A stretch of 64,000 bases of DNA from Coptis chinensis (GCA_015680905.1 CM027384.1:77967501-78031500), one strand, 5' to 3'. Positions 23,806 to 38,527 are shown, numbered from the stretch's first letter. The notes: generated by a model not told the origin, from the sequence alone. A program made the numbers and translations.

Positions 23806-24085
23806 CAAATAATCACCTAATCCTTGGCTGAGAAGAAGGAACAAATAAATCAGACATCCTGTTTCCATCAATCTCCAAACTGGGGAAAGAGTAGACCAAA
23901 TAAGAGAAAAAGTTGTACTCACTAATTAACTATTAAAGTAACCTCAGTAGAAATAAATAACCTTTTTATTGAAGACTAGTTTTGGATGACATCACTCACC
24001 GTTATATTTTGCCATTGTGGTAACTGGCAACTTGAAAATACAAGTAAGGCAACAAGCAACAAGCAGACCTCTCTCGCCATCATGA

Positions 24086-24752
24086 TTAGCAATTCGGGAT
24101 ACGGCAAAAATTCGATACGGGAATAATTTGAGTTATTTTGATAATTCAAAAAAACAGTACGGTCAAATATTCAGTAAAAAATTCGCAATACGGTAATTAT
24201 GCGGTGTTTAATTAATATGCGTTTTAAACGTTTGGTTGCAAAAATTTGTGATATTATGTTAGTAAATATTAATAATAGTTGTCATTCTTTACAACATAAC
24301 AAACATATCTGAACAATTTAACTATAAAAATATTGAAACCAATTGAATGGTCCACATAGGTACCTTCGTTTATTTGTTCTTAGATTGAAATTAACGTTCA
24401 AATTTCAAAATACACACACACACCATGAGATATGAGATGACAATTTAAATATTGCCCTAAAAGTATAAAAACAAAGCTTTTGAATTAATTTATCACTAAT
24501 AATGTAAGAGTGAGGGACTTAAAATAAGAGTGAGGACATAAAGTACATAAAAAATAACAAAAACACAACCGAATTTTTATTTATTTATTATTAGTTTTTT
24601 TTTAGCCGAATTTTTGAAAATTTGGCAAAATCCGTATTATTTGTTTCAAGGCAAAAAATCGCGAATTGTTACGAATCTTTCAAACATTCGGGAAAGTATT
24701 ATACGTTTTGCCCTTCAAAAATTCAATTACCGAATTATTCGCGAATTGCTAA
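24086..24752. mobile_element. Possible TIR element, AT-rich
   Basis: TTAGCAATTCG at the left and its complement CGAATTGCTAA at the right face each other across 667 bp, with further weak symmetry (GGATACGG / CCGTATTA). No convincing target duplication was found, so the class is uncertain. Confidence 0.4.
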
Positions 24753-25204
24753 CAAGGGACAAAATGCCATACAATAATACAATTCATCTTTTCAAGCTTA
24801 TATTTTATATTAAAAGATTTCAACAACTAATCAACTCTATGGGAGTTAAGTAGATGCTTGTAAAAAGAATTTGTCCACAATGTACTAAATAAGCCCAGAA
24901 CATCCAATTTGTTTGTCCTTAAAACATTTTGATTTATCAACTAATCAATCTGGTACGAAGTTGTTATACAATCCAACATAGAAGTCGATCTGGACTGAAA
25001 CAAAACCAATAATTTTATGATCAGATCAATAGCTCTGTTCCTAAATCTTGGTGCCGGCCAAGCAAGTCTAAATGACTAAATCAATATACTTTTTCGTGCA
25101 GGTTGGAGAGTTGGTCTATATCAATCTTCCTACATCGCACTAGCAACGTACGTAATTAAGTTCTTGTAGGTAAAAGAAATATCGAGGTATTGTGCGAAAC
25201 TGCC
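24753..25204. other. Intergenic upstream of protease 2
   Basis: No gene or repeat was recognised. The sequence near 25010-25140 resembles the upstream region of protease 3 (40560-40690), as expected for tandem paralogues. Confidence 0.5.
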
Positions 25205-25212
25205 TATATAAG
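25205..25212 (+). promoter_or_regulatory. TATA box of the protease 2 pseudogene
   Basis: TATATAAG lies about 100 bases before the ATG at 25305, at the same relative place as in the paralogues. Confidence 0.6.
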
Positions 25213-25304
25213 CTTAAGACGACCTTAAGTTCAAGTGTGCCTACACAATCTTCCATAAGATCATAAGAAGCGTCTAGTTAAGAATCTCAGTTTAGCTCCT
25301 AGCA

Positions 25305-26555
25305 ATGATTTCAACATGGAAATCCATCCACTTTCTTAACATATGCCTAATCATTTTAGGCCTCTGGGCTTGTCAAGCCCCTTCTCGCGCTATGCATGAG
25401 GTTTCCATGTTGGAGAAATATGAACAATGGATGATTCGTTATGGTCGTGTGTATAATGATGCAACAGAGCAGGAGACGCGTTTTCAGATATACAAAGAAA
25501 ATGTTGAAAGGATTGAAGCCTTGAATAGGGCGGGGAACAGATCCTACACTTTAAGTGTTAACGCATTTGCTGACCAAACCAATGAAGAGTTCAAGGCAGC
25601 CCGAAATGGATAAAGGTTTTTGCTCACCTGCAAAATCTTTCCAGACTACTCCTTTCAAATACGAAAATGTCAATGCAGTTCCCTCAAGTATGGACTGGAG
25701 GAAGAAAGGCGCAGTAACCCCTGTCAAGGACCAAGGCCAATGTGGTAATCTTCTTTACTTGGAGATCTTGACTAGCTTTCATAATGTAGAAAACATAACT
25801 AGCTAGCTTTATCCTCTATACTGCTAACCATACATGTCTTTAGTTCTCTGACTTTTATCCTATAGATAAACCCAAGTTTTTCTATTAAACATGTTTCTAG
25901 TTGCCCCTTGCTCAGGAAGAGCAAAGTACACTGTACATTACTAACTTGTGAAATTTCAGGATCCTGCTAGGCATTCTCAGTAGTAGCAGCTATGGAAGGA
26001 GCTACTCATCTAAAAACAGGGAAGTTGATCTCCTTATCCAAACAGGAATTGGTGGACTGCGACACTAAAGGCGTTGACCAAGGGTGTGAGGGCGGTGAAA
26101 TGGATGATGCATTTCTATTTGTCCAACGTAACAAAGGCATTGCCTCAGAAACTACCTATCCTTACACTGCTGCAGACAATACTTGCAATACTAAGGAGGA
26201 AGCCTCTCATGCAGCTGAAATCAGTGGTCATGAAGATGTCCCAAGAAACAGTGAGGTGGCCTTGCTGAAGGTCGTGGCCAACCAACCAATAGCTATAGCG
26301 ATTGATGCTGGAGGCCCTGATTTCCAATTCTATTCAAGTGGTGTATTCACTGGTCAGTGTGGTACAGATTTAGACCACGGTGTGACTGCAGTTGGTTACG
26401 ATGTGAGCGACGATGGGACTAAGTATTGGCTTGTGAAGAACTCATGGGACAGCGCATGGGGTGAGAATGGATACATAAGAATGCAAAGGGACGTTAGTAC
26501 CAAGGGAGGTCTCTGCGGTATCGCCATGGATGCTTCTTACCCTGTTGCTGCTTAA
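25305..26555 (+). pseudogene. SAG39-like cysteine protease 2, pseudogene
   Basis: Exons correspond to 25305-25744 and 25960-26555, with the intron where the paralogues have it. The signal peptide, I29 propeptide and C1A domain are recognisable. Two lesions are visible against protease 3. A net 2-base loss just after AARNG (about 25612) shifts frame in exon 1. The Trp after the catalytic Cys is a TAG stop (GSC-stop-AFS, near 25968). Asn and His catalytic motifs persist downstream. Exon 2 is about 95% identical to exon 2 of protease 3 by eye, clearly more than exon 1. Confidence 0.9.
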
Positions 26556-27383
26556 GGACACAAAGAAAGTGATGTTCCTACTTCCTAGTCCGGAAATCCT
26601 GTTCCTACTTCCTAGCCTGTATTAAGTTCGAATCCCCTTTCACATGTATATAAGGCATGTCACGAAATTAAAGGAGGAATGTATGTATTATATATCTCAA
26701 GCTCTGTGTATAATTTTCAGTAAGAATGAACATCTTTGGTTATAATGGTTTTGCCTAGCTTTTAAAAAGAAAAATATCTATCTAATAAGATAGTTTTTTT
26801 TTTTTTTTTTTCCGCTACAGGACAAAACTATAATAAAAGACGGCCCAGATCATTTCTAGCAAAATCTAACGGCTACTATACTTTGATAATTTTAATTGTT
26901 GAATCGGGACACTGATGGAACAGCTCCGATTTGGTTTTTATGGGCTTTGTTTCCATAAGGTCGCAGGTTCCAACCATGGAAACTTAAGGGTTTTTTGTAT
27001 GAATTTATTAAAATTAATTCACTCTTCCAAATCTTTGTGTCGCTACTTTCGGCAAATCAAGTTTTTGGATTCCATCTTGCTGCTGTAAAAGTGAATCATC
27101 GTGTCTTCTTGATTGATTGAGTAGCCATTAAAGAAGGAACAACAGCTATAATTGAAGAAGCAGATCAAGGCTGTTCTCATTTCTATTCTTACTTGAACAA
27201 TACCAAAAAAGAGTAATGGAGTTATGGCTTCCAAGTCCTGAACTCAAGCGAAGGTGACCTTACTTGCACATATTGTTTTTTACAAGTCACAACCATTTTC
27301 TCTTATTTCAAGTGTACATGATCAGAATTCATAAGCTTTCCATTTACCCTTATATGATTAATTATGATGTTGTTATTTTTTAA
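26556..27383. other. Intergenic, with one SINE-like B box
   Basis: A poly(T) run lies near 26795. GGTCGCAGGTTCCAACC near 26961 resembles a tRNA-type B box of plant SINEs, but no full element could be bounded. Confidence 0.4.
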
Positions 27384-27805
27384 GTATAGATGAACCTGAG
27401 TATGATAATGCTATTAAGTTTTATTATGAACGTATGGTTAGGAAAGGGGTTGGGCATAACTGTTATACTTTTTCCCATGCTAGGATTGTGAAGAGAGGGT
27501 TTGCAATAGATTTGTTTGGGCAGAATTCTCTAATTTACATGTATTATTCGATTAGGAGAATTTGGGATGCGAGGAAGGTGTTTGATGAGAGGTGTGAGTT
27601 GGATTTGGTGTCATGGAATTCGATATATGATTGCTGGGTATGTGAAGAATGGGGAAGCTGGTATTGCAAAGGAGTGTTTTGATGTGATGCCTAAAAGAGA
27701 TATTTGGAGCTGAAATTTGATGATTGCGTGGTATGTTGGAGTCGGCGATATGGTGGTTGCTCAAGAGCTTTTTGAGGGGATGGTGGTTAGAGATGTTATC
27801 AATGT
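27384..27805 (+). pseudogene. PPR gene fragment
   Basis: The segment reads KAYSF-like text with FYYERMVRKGV, HARIVKRGFAIDLFGQNSLI, ARKVFDERCELDLVSWNS, then in another frame VFDVMPKRDIWS and GDMVVAQELFEGMVVRD. These are PLS-class pentatricopeptide repeats of an organellar RNA-binding protein. At least one frame change and a stop occur within ~420 bases, and both ends of the usual gene are missing, so it is a decayed fragment. Confidence 0.75.
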
Positions 27806-29553
27806 GCTGATGTTTTGTGTTTACCTATCGTTTGTGACATATTGCAAGTTTGTTAGGTATTTGTCATTATGCGTCAATGTATTGATATTATGTGTGTGTT
27901 GTACTACGATACTATTTTGTGTTTTGCTTTGGACTGCTTTATATTGGTGTTGTTTTCGTTAGAATTTATCAAACCTAAATAGAAAAAAGAAAAACATAGA
28001 TTTGGCAAACTGTTTTACTTCATGTTATTAGTCAACACCATTTTTTTAGGCAGTATTTGAATTTTATTTTTTACTTCCAAGTGAGAGGATTTGAGTCAAT
28101 AGCTTACAATAAGGACTATAGTGGTGTGGTTTTGTTGACAATCATTCATCTGATGAAATTAAAATCCCATTTTTTGTTAAGAAGAATATTTATGAGCTTC
28201 TCGAGTTTCACAGAAGTTAGTTAGAGCTCCCATAAACCAATATTCCAGGTATAATATTTCACCCACTTTTGTTCTTAGAACTCTCCTTATTAAACCATCA
28301 TTTCAGTTATGATACCATTTAACTTTATTCATAAATGGTATGCAAAGTCTTCTTTAATGTTTAATGAGTTGTCTTTTAGTTTTAGAAGTAATTTGTGTTA
28401 TGTATAAATATGAAGTTATATATTTTGATATGGTTGATCTATAAGAATTGTATTGTTTGATTTTAAGGTTATGACAGGATTTAGGTTTTTAAAATGTTGA
28501 AAATACAAAGGAGACTCTGCTGGATTTTTTTTATTTAAAATAAAATAAAAATGATGATGTTCTTAATTGAAGACTCACTCCCCTTATTTTCCTTATTCTC
28601 ATTCTGATATGTGTTGAATTAATGAATGTGTAATGGTATGTGTAATGAGTTGGTTTGTGAGAAATAAAATGCATAGAATTGCAATCATTAAGTTCATTTG
28701 AATATGCGTATGAAATGATTATGAAGTATAAAACTGTTGGAAATGGTTATATTATCGATCCAATGCTACTATAGAGATGGTCTCTTGGGGTGTTGTTCAA
28801 AAGCAATGTGTCTAGAGTGCCGACTGGCACGGGCATTTACTAGTAATGAATAACCAATGAGGCAATGCCGAAAGAAAACATATAACATATAGGATTTATT
28901 CAGAATGATACTTTGCGTTGTTACCTTTTTCTTGAATATAAATTTATGTGTAGTAAAAAATAAAACAATTTTAATTCTATAGAAGTCCCTACCTTCTTTC
29001 CTGTATATATACTCAGTAAATTGAGCATGGGAGCAGAGAACATAACAGGGATAAATTATGCTTTCTTGTCTTGAAACTAAATTCGTGGCATCTAATATTT
29101 CTAGGAATTATAAGCATTCTAACAAAGATCATAGAAAGCATTTCAACGTTACAATTATCACAGTCACATTTCCACGACAAATCTTACCGCTTTGTAAAAT
29201 CTACAGAAGTAATTACAAAAAAAATATGTAAGTGGAGTATGGTATACTGATATATGTCGCAAGCAACACTAAAACACATCCTAAGTAATTTAGGCAAACG
29301 CAATGATTGCCTTATCCAACCATTTGAGTTTCTAAGGCCAACAGGACTTTGTCAAATTGAAATCGCGAAGAACATATTATTACTGTTATATTTTTGAGTT
29401 CATCAGCTTGCTTTTGTGATCACTGCTTAGAAGTAGAATCTTACAAGGAATGGTCTGTATGAGTCTGTCCTTTTCATGCCTAGAACAGAATAGATTACAG
29501 TGTAAAACTTAAACAATTAGTAAAGAATATTAATCAACAATTAGTAAAGAATA
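27806..29553. other. Intergenic, one LTR-like relic
   Basis: No gene recognised. The stretch 28384-28530 (GGTTATGACAGG, then AAATACAAAGGA) resembles 36040-36190 inside the large LTR-like insertion and may be a scrap of the same family. Confidence 0.45.
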
Positions 29554-29762
29554 GGGTTAGATAGACTTACCCCATTTTCAAAAATATTAGTGATACCCCA
29601 TTTGTAAGATCCAACTTGATTTCTTCATCTGAAAAAAAAATCATCTCGTAGCCGTTGGATCTTGCAATTGGGGGGGTATCACTAATATTTTTGAAAATTG
29701 GGGTGGGGGGGGGGGGGTAACACTAATTGCAACTATTAATGGGGGGTAAGTCTAACTAACCC
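29554..29762. mobile_element. Mutator-type MITE, 209 bp
   Basis: Inverted ends GGGTTAGATAGACTTACCCC and GGGGTAAGTCTAACTAACCC are flanked by a perfect 9-bp TAAAGAATA (29545-29553, 29763-29771). The interior is nearly palindromic, with TTGTAAGATCCAAC opposite GTTGGATCTTGCAA, and includes a run of ~13 G. Its 9-bp duplication points to the Mutator class. Confidence 0.85.
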
Positions 29763-29975
29763 TAAAGAATATTAATCAACTTCTGATAGTACTATATTTA
29801 AAGGTGCTCTAACACTTGAGTTTTAGAGTTAGCATAGTTTGGTGTTGGATGTGAATAAAGAAAACAATAAATAGACAAAGATAGAATTAACAGGTAACAA
29901 CCAAGACGCGGATTAGACTGTCTTTAAGGAAAGATTTCGCTCCTTCCAGTGGTACAGAAAAGCAGTAGTGGCGTC

Positions 29976-30637
29976 TGTTGGCGTTATCCCTCACATGAGG
30001 AGAGAAAACGAAGTTCATTTTGCGTGGAAATGTTTGAGCGCGACCCGCGCTCAGATTGGCCTTGACCAAGGCGTGACCCGCGCCCATGCTGTGGAAGACT
30101 TTCAATACCTTCAGCACGACCTGCGCTCGACTTGGTCTTGCCCAAGGCGCGACCCGCACCCAAGTCTATTTTCAGAAGAAATTGTGGACCGCGAGTTTGC
30201 AATAAGAGTAGAGTTTTTGGCAAAACCAAACACCCAGAAAACACACGAGAGGCAGCACAAAAGTCAGAGAAAACCCAATCTTGAAAGCTATCAAGATTGA
30301 GAGATAACTTTACAGAGAGACAACCCTATAAAGAGATAAGAGTGATCTAGTAAGGTGAGAGACTGAAAAGAGAGATTGTAATCTTTCTTCCCACTTTATA
30401 AAGAACTAGCTATTGTGGAAGTAGGCACCATTGGCCGAACCACAGTATATCTTTGTGTTGTGGTATGCGTTTAATTCTGTTTTACATTATTATCTGTTGT
30501 TAATAGTTGTTTAGCGAGTTGGGCATGTTAGCATAGGTTATAGTTGATATTTAGAATTTGTCTAGAGTTGAATTATGTTCAAATACAAGTTATCTGTGTA
30601 GTGGGGGAATCAATTGGTAATGGTATAAACCCCAACA
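29976..30637 (+). repeat. 5' LTR of Copia B
   Basis: This 662-bp LTR is followed two bases later by the tRNA-Met-type primer-binding site. It holds a segment near 30030-30090 that the 3' LTR lacks. Confidence 0.92.
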
Positions 30638-33600
30638 AGTGGTATCAGAGCCAGGTTAGATTAGCCTAGAGTGTTATCCAAATCTTGGTTGGAAGGTGTT
30701 TGACAAAACTCCTGAGAGAAGATTTAAGTTTAAATAACTTGTAGAAATGGACCATTCCATGAACACTCGTATGACGAGTCTTAATAGAACTACACCATTT
30801 TGAAAGCCAAGATGGAAGACTTGCTTTATTGCAAGGACTTGACACAACCCATTGAGAATGAAGGAGAAAAATCGGAAGCGGTTGCTGCGGCTGAGTGGAG
30901 CAAGCTTGACAGAAAAGCAATTGGATACATTCGACAGTGGATTGACGACAGTGTCTTTCACCATGTATCCCAAGAGACTACAGTTTTTGGCTTATGGAAG
31001 AAACTCGAAGACCTTTATGAGAGGAAGTGAGGCGTAAACAAAGTCTTTGGTCGTTAAGAGTTTTGCCGACCACGACGGTACCAAAAGGTTCTTCAATGTC
31101 CGAGCATCTTAACGAAATACGAATATCATCAATCGATGCATTTGATGAAGATTAATTTGGGAGATGAAGTTGAGGCTTTGTTTCTATTAGGCTCTCTACC
31201 CGAAAGTTGGGAGACATTAGCAGTCTCTTTACACGGAGCAGCCAAGGATGGAATTGTTACCATGGAGATGGCTACCACGTATTTGTTGAATGAGGAGACT
31301 AGAAGGAGTTCAAAAGGCAGCTTCTCTCGCTCAGAGATCCTTGTCACAGAGAAACGGGGAAAGGTAGATACAGAAAACCATCTCGTTCTAGAAGTGATGG
31401 CAAAAGTAAATCTAGGGGTAAAGGTAGAACTCCTAAGGCAGAGAGACAATCTTACTATTGTGCCACCAAGGGCCACTTCGGATATAAGTGCAGAACACTG
31501 AAGAGGGATGAGAAAAATAATTGTGTACATGAAGACATGGTGTAGAGGAACGGAAACACAGGCAGAGATACTACCGCACTAGTCAACGACCTAGTGGAAA
31601 TTGTGTCAGATTGTGGTGTGTGCTGTCTTAGTACCTCATCTCAGGATACAGAGTGGGTGATAGATACAGGAGCATCCTATCACGCCACATCCAAGACAAA
31701 GGAATTCTTCACTACCTACAGTGGTGGTGAATATGGTGAAGTAAAGATGGGTAACAGTGGCGTCTCGAAGATTATAGGCATTGGTGATGTTCATATAGAA
31801 ACCAATGTCGGCTACACCTTGACACTCAAGGATGTAAGACATGTCCCTGACATTCGGCTAAGCCTAATTTCAGCTGGAAAGTTAGATGACGATAACTTTG
31901 TAAACTCGTTTGGTAACGGGGTATGGAAACTGAGCAGAGGTTCCATTGTAGCAGCCAGAGGGAAGAAAACTTGCTCTCTTTACAAAACACAGGCTAGTTT
32001 GTGTAAAGCAGAAGTGAATACGGCAGAAGAAGAAGCTTCCTCCGAACTGTGTCATATGGGCATAAAAGGGATGGAAGTCCTTGCTAAGCAAAAGGCCTTT
32101 CCAGACATCAAATGTACACATTTAAATACATGTACTCACTGTTGGGTAGAAAAGCAACACAGGGTGTCTTTCCAAAGATTCTCGTCTCACAGAATGGACA
32201 ATGTCCTTGAACTAGTACACACAGACTTATGTGGTCCTATAAAAGTGAAGTCCCACGGGGGAACTTCATACTTCGTGACCTTCATTGATGATGCGTCAAG
32301 AAAGATATGGGCCTATAGTCTGAAGACCAAGGATGAAGTATTTGGCGTGTTTGAGAAATTCCACAGCATGGTGGAAAGAGAGACTAGGAAGTTATTGAAG
32401 TATATTTGCTCAGATAATGGGGATGAGTACATTGGGCCGTTTGAAGGGTATTGCCAGAGTCATGGGATTCATCATGAGCAGACTGTTCCCAAGACACCGC
32501 AACAGAATAGAATAGCAGAGAGAATGAACCGTACCATTGTAGAGAGGATGAAATGCATGCTATCTCACTCTAAGCTACCTATAACCTATGGGGTATAAGC
32601 AATGCGTACAGCCGTGCATGTGATCAATCTATCGTCGTCCAAGCCTCTGAATAGTAATTATCCAGAGAGAATATGGTCAGGCAGAGATGTTGATTATGGA
32701 TACTTGAGGGTATTTGGGTGCAAGGCATTTGTGCATATTCCGAAGGATGAGAGATCCAAGCTTAATGACAAAGTCAAGCAGTGCATTTTTCTGGGTTATG
32801 GAGATGAAAAGTTTGGTTACAAACTCTATGATCCGATTAACAAGAAGGTAATCCGAAGTCGAGATGTTGTGTTCCTGGAAGACTAAACCATAGCAGACTT
32901 TGAGGATGGTGAGAAGCTACAGGCTTTCACCAATGATCTTGTTGATTCAGAACCAGAAGTTCCTATTGTGGAACGTGTAAAAGCCATTGAGAATGCAGAA
33001 AACCATGAGTTTGAAGCTCATGATGAGAATCCTATTGCTTATGATGGGATAGAACCTATCGATATAGAAGATGCAGATGAGATGCATGAACCACCACCAA
33101 AGCAAGCAGAAGTGCATCCTCTTGAGGCACCAGCAGATAGGGCAAGGAGGTCAAACAGAGAGAGACTAGCTTCAACCAGGTATCCACCACATACGTACGT
33201 GCTACTATCGGATGGTGGAGAACCTATATTGTAATAATACGGAACTTTCTCAAGGACATTTCGGTAATATCGCCATGGCAGTTAATTTATATGGTATAAT
33301 TATTAATATTTACTTGTTTAATTTATTTGGTTAGTTACACAAATACTTTAAGCTATATTACTATTTGGATTATGTACCGTTTGTTACGTTAGTGGGCCTA
33401 TTCAATTGTATTGGGCTCGTTCTTTATTTCAGGCTTGCTATATTGTTTTGGGCCTTGTCTATTGTTTTGGTTTTTAGGCCTGGACACTTAAAGAAAAGAG
33501 GTCGGCAGGAGAGAAAAAAGAGGGAGAAAGAAAAAAAAAAAGAAAAGAGGTCGGCAGAGAGAAGGGACTGAGGCACACCTCCTGTGGGCTTGTACTCCTC

Positions 33601-33639
33601 GCAGTTAACGCAATAAAGACCCTCATATTCTGCACGGGT

Positions 33640-34343
<704 letters not shown>

Positions 34344-34469
34344 CTATTGACGTTCAAACTGCAAAACAAAGCTGCTTTCGAACAAGGAAAAAGGTTTTGA
34401 GGATGAGGAAAGAATCTTGTGTTTGTACAAGTGACTAGTGAAGAATTGAGGAGTAATCTCACTGTCATG

Positions 34470-34737
34470 TCAATGAGTATCATCAAGAGACTTTGACTAT
34501 TTTGAAGCTGGCTATTAAGGGTACTCAGAAGCTATGTGATGTTATGCTTGATACAGTCGGCCCAGAGTTGCAAGTTGTCAATAAAATTGAGCAGTCTATT
34601 TCTCTTGAGACTGATGCTTTTGTCGTTCTAACCCCAAACCAAGATCAAGAAGCCACTTCAAAGCTATTGCCGATCAATTTCCATGGGATGCCAAAGCAGT
34701 TAATGAACGGAGAAAAAGTTAAAGTGCGGGTCATTTA
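34470..34737 (+). pseudogene. Cytosolic pyruvate kinase fragment
   Basis: The plus strand reads YHQETLTILKLAIKGTQKLC, then VMLDTVGPELQVVNK, ISLETDAFVVLTPNQDQEAT and LLPINF. These match the N-terminal half of plant cytosolic pyruvate kinase around the conserved DTxGPE motif (here DTVGPE). It is about 90 codons out of ~500. It lies divergent to the synthetase fragment. Confidence 0.85.
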
Positions 34738-37700
34738 AATACAACAAATATGGTAGCTAGGAAGCTAGCTGAACATTGGAAGTTCTTCCTGAATCTTTGG
34801 TGGTTTAAAAGGCGTCAAGTAAAACTTTAATATTGTATATTGTATACATTAAATTGCATGTACATTAAATTGCATGTATACCTTTAATTACAGTTTTTAT
34901 TCTTGATTTAATGCGATTTATTTATATACAATTAATTAGTTATGTACAATTAAATTGATTAAATGTTTTCATTTCTGTACAGTGGGTTGTTATGATAGTG
35001 TTAATTAATTTTATATTAATAACGTATAACGTACGGTGTTGTTTCTAAGTTAGCATTAAACCCGGCTATTTGGTACAATTGTAACGTTTTTATAAGAAAA
35101 CGTTATTGACATGTTCATTTTATGTTATGACGCAGAAACCGTAGATAGTTATAGCGGTTTCAATTTGTGATTTGGTTACGGTAGAACCGTGGATTGTTGT
35201 CAGCGGAGAAGCATGAATAAAACAAAGGGTAGAGAACCGATGTCGCTTTCCTTATCGGAATGACTTAATCCATTCCTATAAATCTTTACATCTCAATATA
35301 GCGGAGAACTACGATTGGCTTGATCCCTAAACGGGTATGTAGGCAGCCACCCGGCTCAGCCGCTTCCATAGGAAAACCCCTACCCCTTTGAAGAACCGGA
35401 TGCTTTTATATTCTTTTACCGTTGTTTAGTTTGGACATGAAAAGTATATAAGTGTGCGTGTTATGCATAGAAAGATTGATTTATCTTGAAGGCTAATGCT
35501 TTTCTTGAGTTTATGTTACTCGATGCACTTACGATGATTTAATAAGCAAACAGTAAGTTTTTGTAAGCAGCTAAATAAAGGTACGTGTCAACCTTATCTT
35601 TTGTATTCAATTTCATTTCAAGTTGATTATTATATATTGACTTCGTATCTAATGTTGATCGTCGGAGTGTAAATGGACAGGGACGAACAGGTCCCTCCAT
35701 ATCGAGATCTACAAGGCGAATACATACTAAGGAATCAAGGCGAAACCTTAAAATGAGCGTCTTGGAATCATATGGGTTGTTCAGTGACCTTAATATCGGT
35801 TACAAGTTGTGGCTTCCTATTTCTGTATATTATATTGATTCCTTTTTGGTTGTACATAAATAATTGCAGCTTGTATTGCATGACTTTAATTTATATATGA
35901 TGTCATGGAGGGTTGTGCATATATGTGAAATACTGATCTAGAGTAAGGGATCGGTTAGCGGACGTTACCGAATATATTTTGGAAGGTGTTGTGTATATGT
36001 TTTAATGGAGTTGTATATATTTGGTTCGCGTTGTATATAGATAGGTTTTGGTTTTCAAACTATGTAAAGTTATATATAACTTGACAGGGTTGATATATGA
36101 ATATTAGGTTATTCTGCTTTTCAGGTTATGACAGGTTTTAGGTATATGAAATGTTGAGAATACAAAGGAAACTCTGTCGGATTTTTTGTAGAAAAAAAAC
36201 ATATATATATGATGGTTTATCGTTAATTTTATATTATTAATATTGAACGTAGTCTTATTAACGCCTCGTAATCTTTATTGAAGTTTTTGGGGCGTGACAT
36301 ATGTACTATCAAGAGGCACTTAAAGGTACAGACAAAGAGAAGTGGTTGAAGGCCATGTATGACGAGATGGATTCTTTGCATAAGAATCACACTTATGAGT
36401 TAGTTGAGAAATAGCAAGGACAAAAAATTCTCAAAAATAAGTGGATATACAAAGTCAAGCATGAGGAGAACAATCCTCACCCAAGGCACAAAGTTTGCCT
36501 TGTTGTGAAGGGATTCGGTCAAAGAAAAGGGATTGACTTTGATGAGATTTTCTCTCTTGTAGTGAAGATGACTTCTATCTAGGTGGCATTGGGTATGACA
36601 GCAAGTATGAACCTAGAAGTTGAGCAGCTAGATGTTAAGACAACTTTTCTTCATGGAGACCTTGAAGAAGATATCTACATGGACCAGCCAGAGGGGTTTG
36701 AGGTCAAAGGCAAGGAGCACCTAGTATGCAAGCTGATAAAGAGCTTGTATGGGTTGAACCAGGCACCGAAACAGTGGTACATAAAGTTTGATTCTTTTAT
36801 GGCAAAGCAAGGATATAATAAGTTTGCTTCCGATCATTGTGTGTTTGTTCAGAGATTTCCAGATGGGGATTTCATAGTGTTATTGCTGTATGTGGATGAT
36901 ATGTTGATAGTTGGCCCAAACATCAACAAGATATCCAAGCTGAAGAAAGACTTGAGTAAGTCCTTTGAGATGAAGGATTTGGGTCAAGCAAAGCAGATAC
37001 TTGGGATGCGGATCACTCGTGACAGAAAGAGTGGGAAGTTGTGGTTTTTCAAGAAAGCTACATTGAGAAGGTGCTAAAGAGATTCAACATGGATCAAGTG
37101 AAGCCACAGTTGTCCGCTTGGTGGCTAGTTCTGCATGACCAAAGAGATGTGTCCAAGGGTGAGCATGAGCAGGGTCCGATAGAAAAGATTCCTTATGCAT
37201 CCACAGTGGGCAGCTTGATATATGCAATGATGTGTACAAGACCGGATATTGCTTTCGCCGTTGGTGTTGTAAGCCGATTTCTGTCAAATCCGAGTAAGAA
37301 ATATTAGGAAGGTGTTAAGTGGATATTGAGATATCTCAAGAGCACTTCCAAATCGTGTTTGTGCTTTGGTGGAAGTAAGCCCTTACTTGAAGGCTACACT
37401 GATGCTGACATGGCAGGTGATGTTGACTCGATGAAGTCCACCTCCGGTTATCTGGTTACTTTTACAGGGGGAGCAGTTTCTTGGCAATTAAAGATGCAAA
37501 AGTGTGTTGCCCTCTCCACTACAGAAGCTGAGTATGTTGCAACCACTGAGTGTTGCAAAGAGTTGCTATGGATGAAGAAGTTCTTCGACGAACTAAGGCT
37601 AAAGCAGAAACAATTTGTAGTTCTATGTGGGACAGTCAGAGCGCCATCCATTTGAGCAAGAATCTGAGTTTCCATTCTAGATCAAAGCACATACACGTGC

Positions 37701-37911
37701 GTTATCATTGGATTAGACAAGTACTCGAAGACAAGCATTTGTGTATCGAGAAGATCCATACCAACAAGAATGGGTCGGATATGATGACCAAAGTCTTACT
37801 GAAAGATAAGTTTGATGTTTGTTGTGTTATTGCTGGAATGGTAGCACACTCCTCCTGTTGATTTGGAAATTGCTTGGAGGAAGCCCCCCTCACTGTTCGG
37901 GAGGGGAAGAT

Positions 37912-38527
37912 TGTTGGCGATATCCCTTACATGAGGAGAGAAAACGAAGTTCATTATGCGTGGAAATGTTCGCCTATGCCGTGGAAGACTTCCAGTACCT
38001 TCAGTGCGACCTGCGCTCGACTTGGTCTTGCCCGAGGCGCGACCTGCACCCAAGTCTATTTTCAGAAGAAGTTGTGGACCGCGAGTTTGCAATAAGAGTA
38101 GAGTTTTTGGCAAAACCTAACACCTAGAAAACACACGAGAGGCAGCACAAAAGTCAGAGAAAACCCAATCTTGAAAGCTATCAAGATTGAGAGATAACAT
38201 TTACAGAGAGACAACCCAGTAAAGAGATAAGAGTGATCTAGTAAGGTGAGAGACTAAAAGGAGAGATTGTAATCTTCCTTCCCACTTTATAAAGAACTAG
38301 CTCTTGTGGAAGTAGGCACCATTAGCCAAACCACAGTATATCTTTGTGTTGTGGTATGCGTTTAATTCTGCTTTATATTATTATCTGTTGTTAATAGTTG
38401 TTTAGCGAGTTGGGCATATTAGCATAGGTTGTAGTTGATATTTAGAATTTGTCTGAGTTGAATTGTGTTCAAATACAAGTTATCTGTGTAGTGGAGGAAT
38501 CGATTGGTATTGATATAAACCCCAACA
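37912..38527 (+). repeat. 3' LTR of Copia B
   Basis: This 616-bp LTR is preceded by the purine tract GAGGGGAAGA and followed by ACGTC of the host LTR. It is shorter than the 5' LTR through one internal deletion. Confidence 0.92.

Noticed and set aside
23704-23922. Minus-strand open frame as a gene
   Set aside because: No motif or homologue recognised. One alternative frame (DLFVPSSQPRI) looks gene-like but is too short to assign.
31594-32598. A host gene of 334 residues
   Set aside because: Protease and integrase motifs show it is part of the Copia B element.
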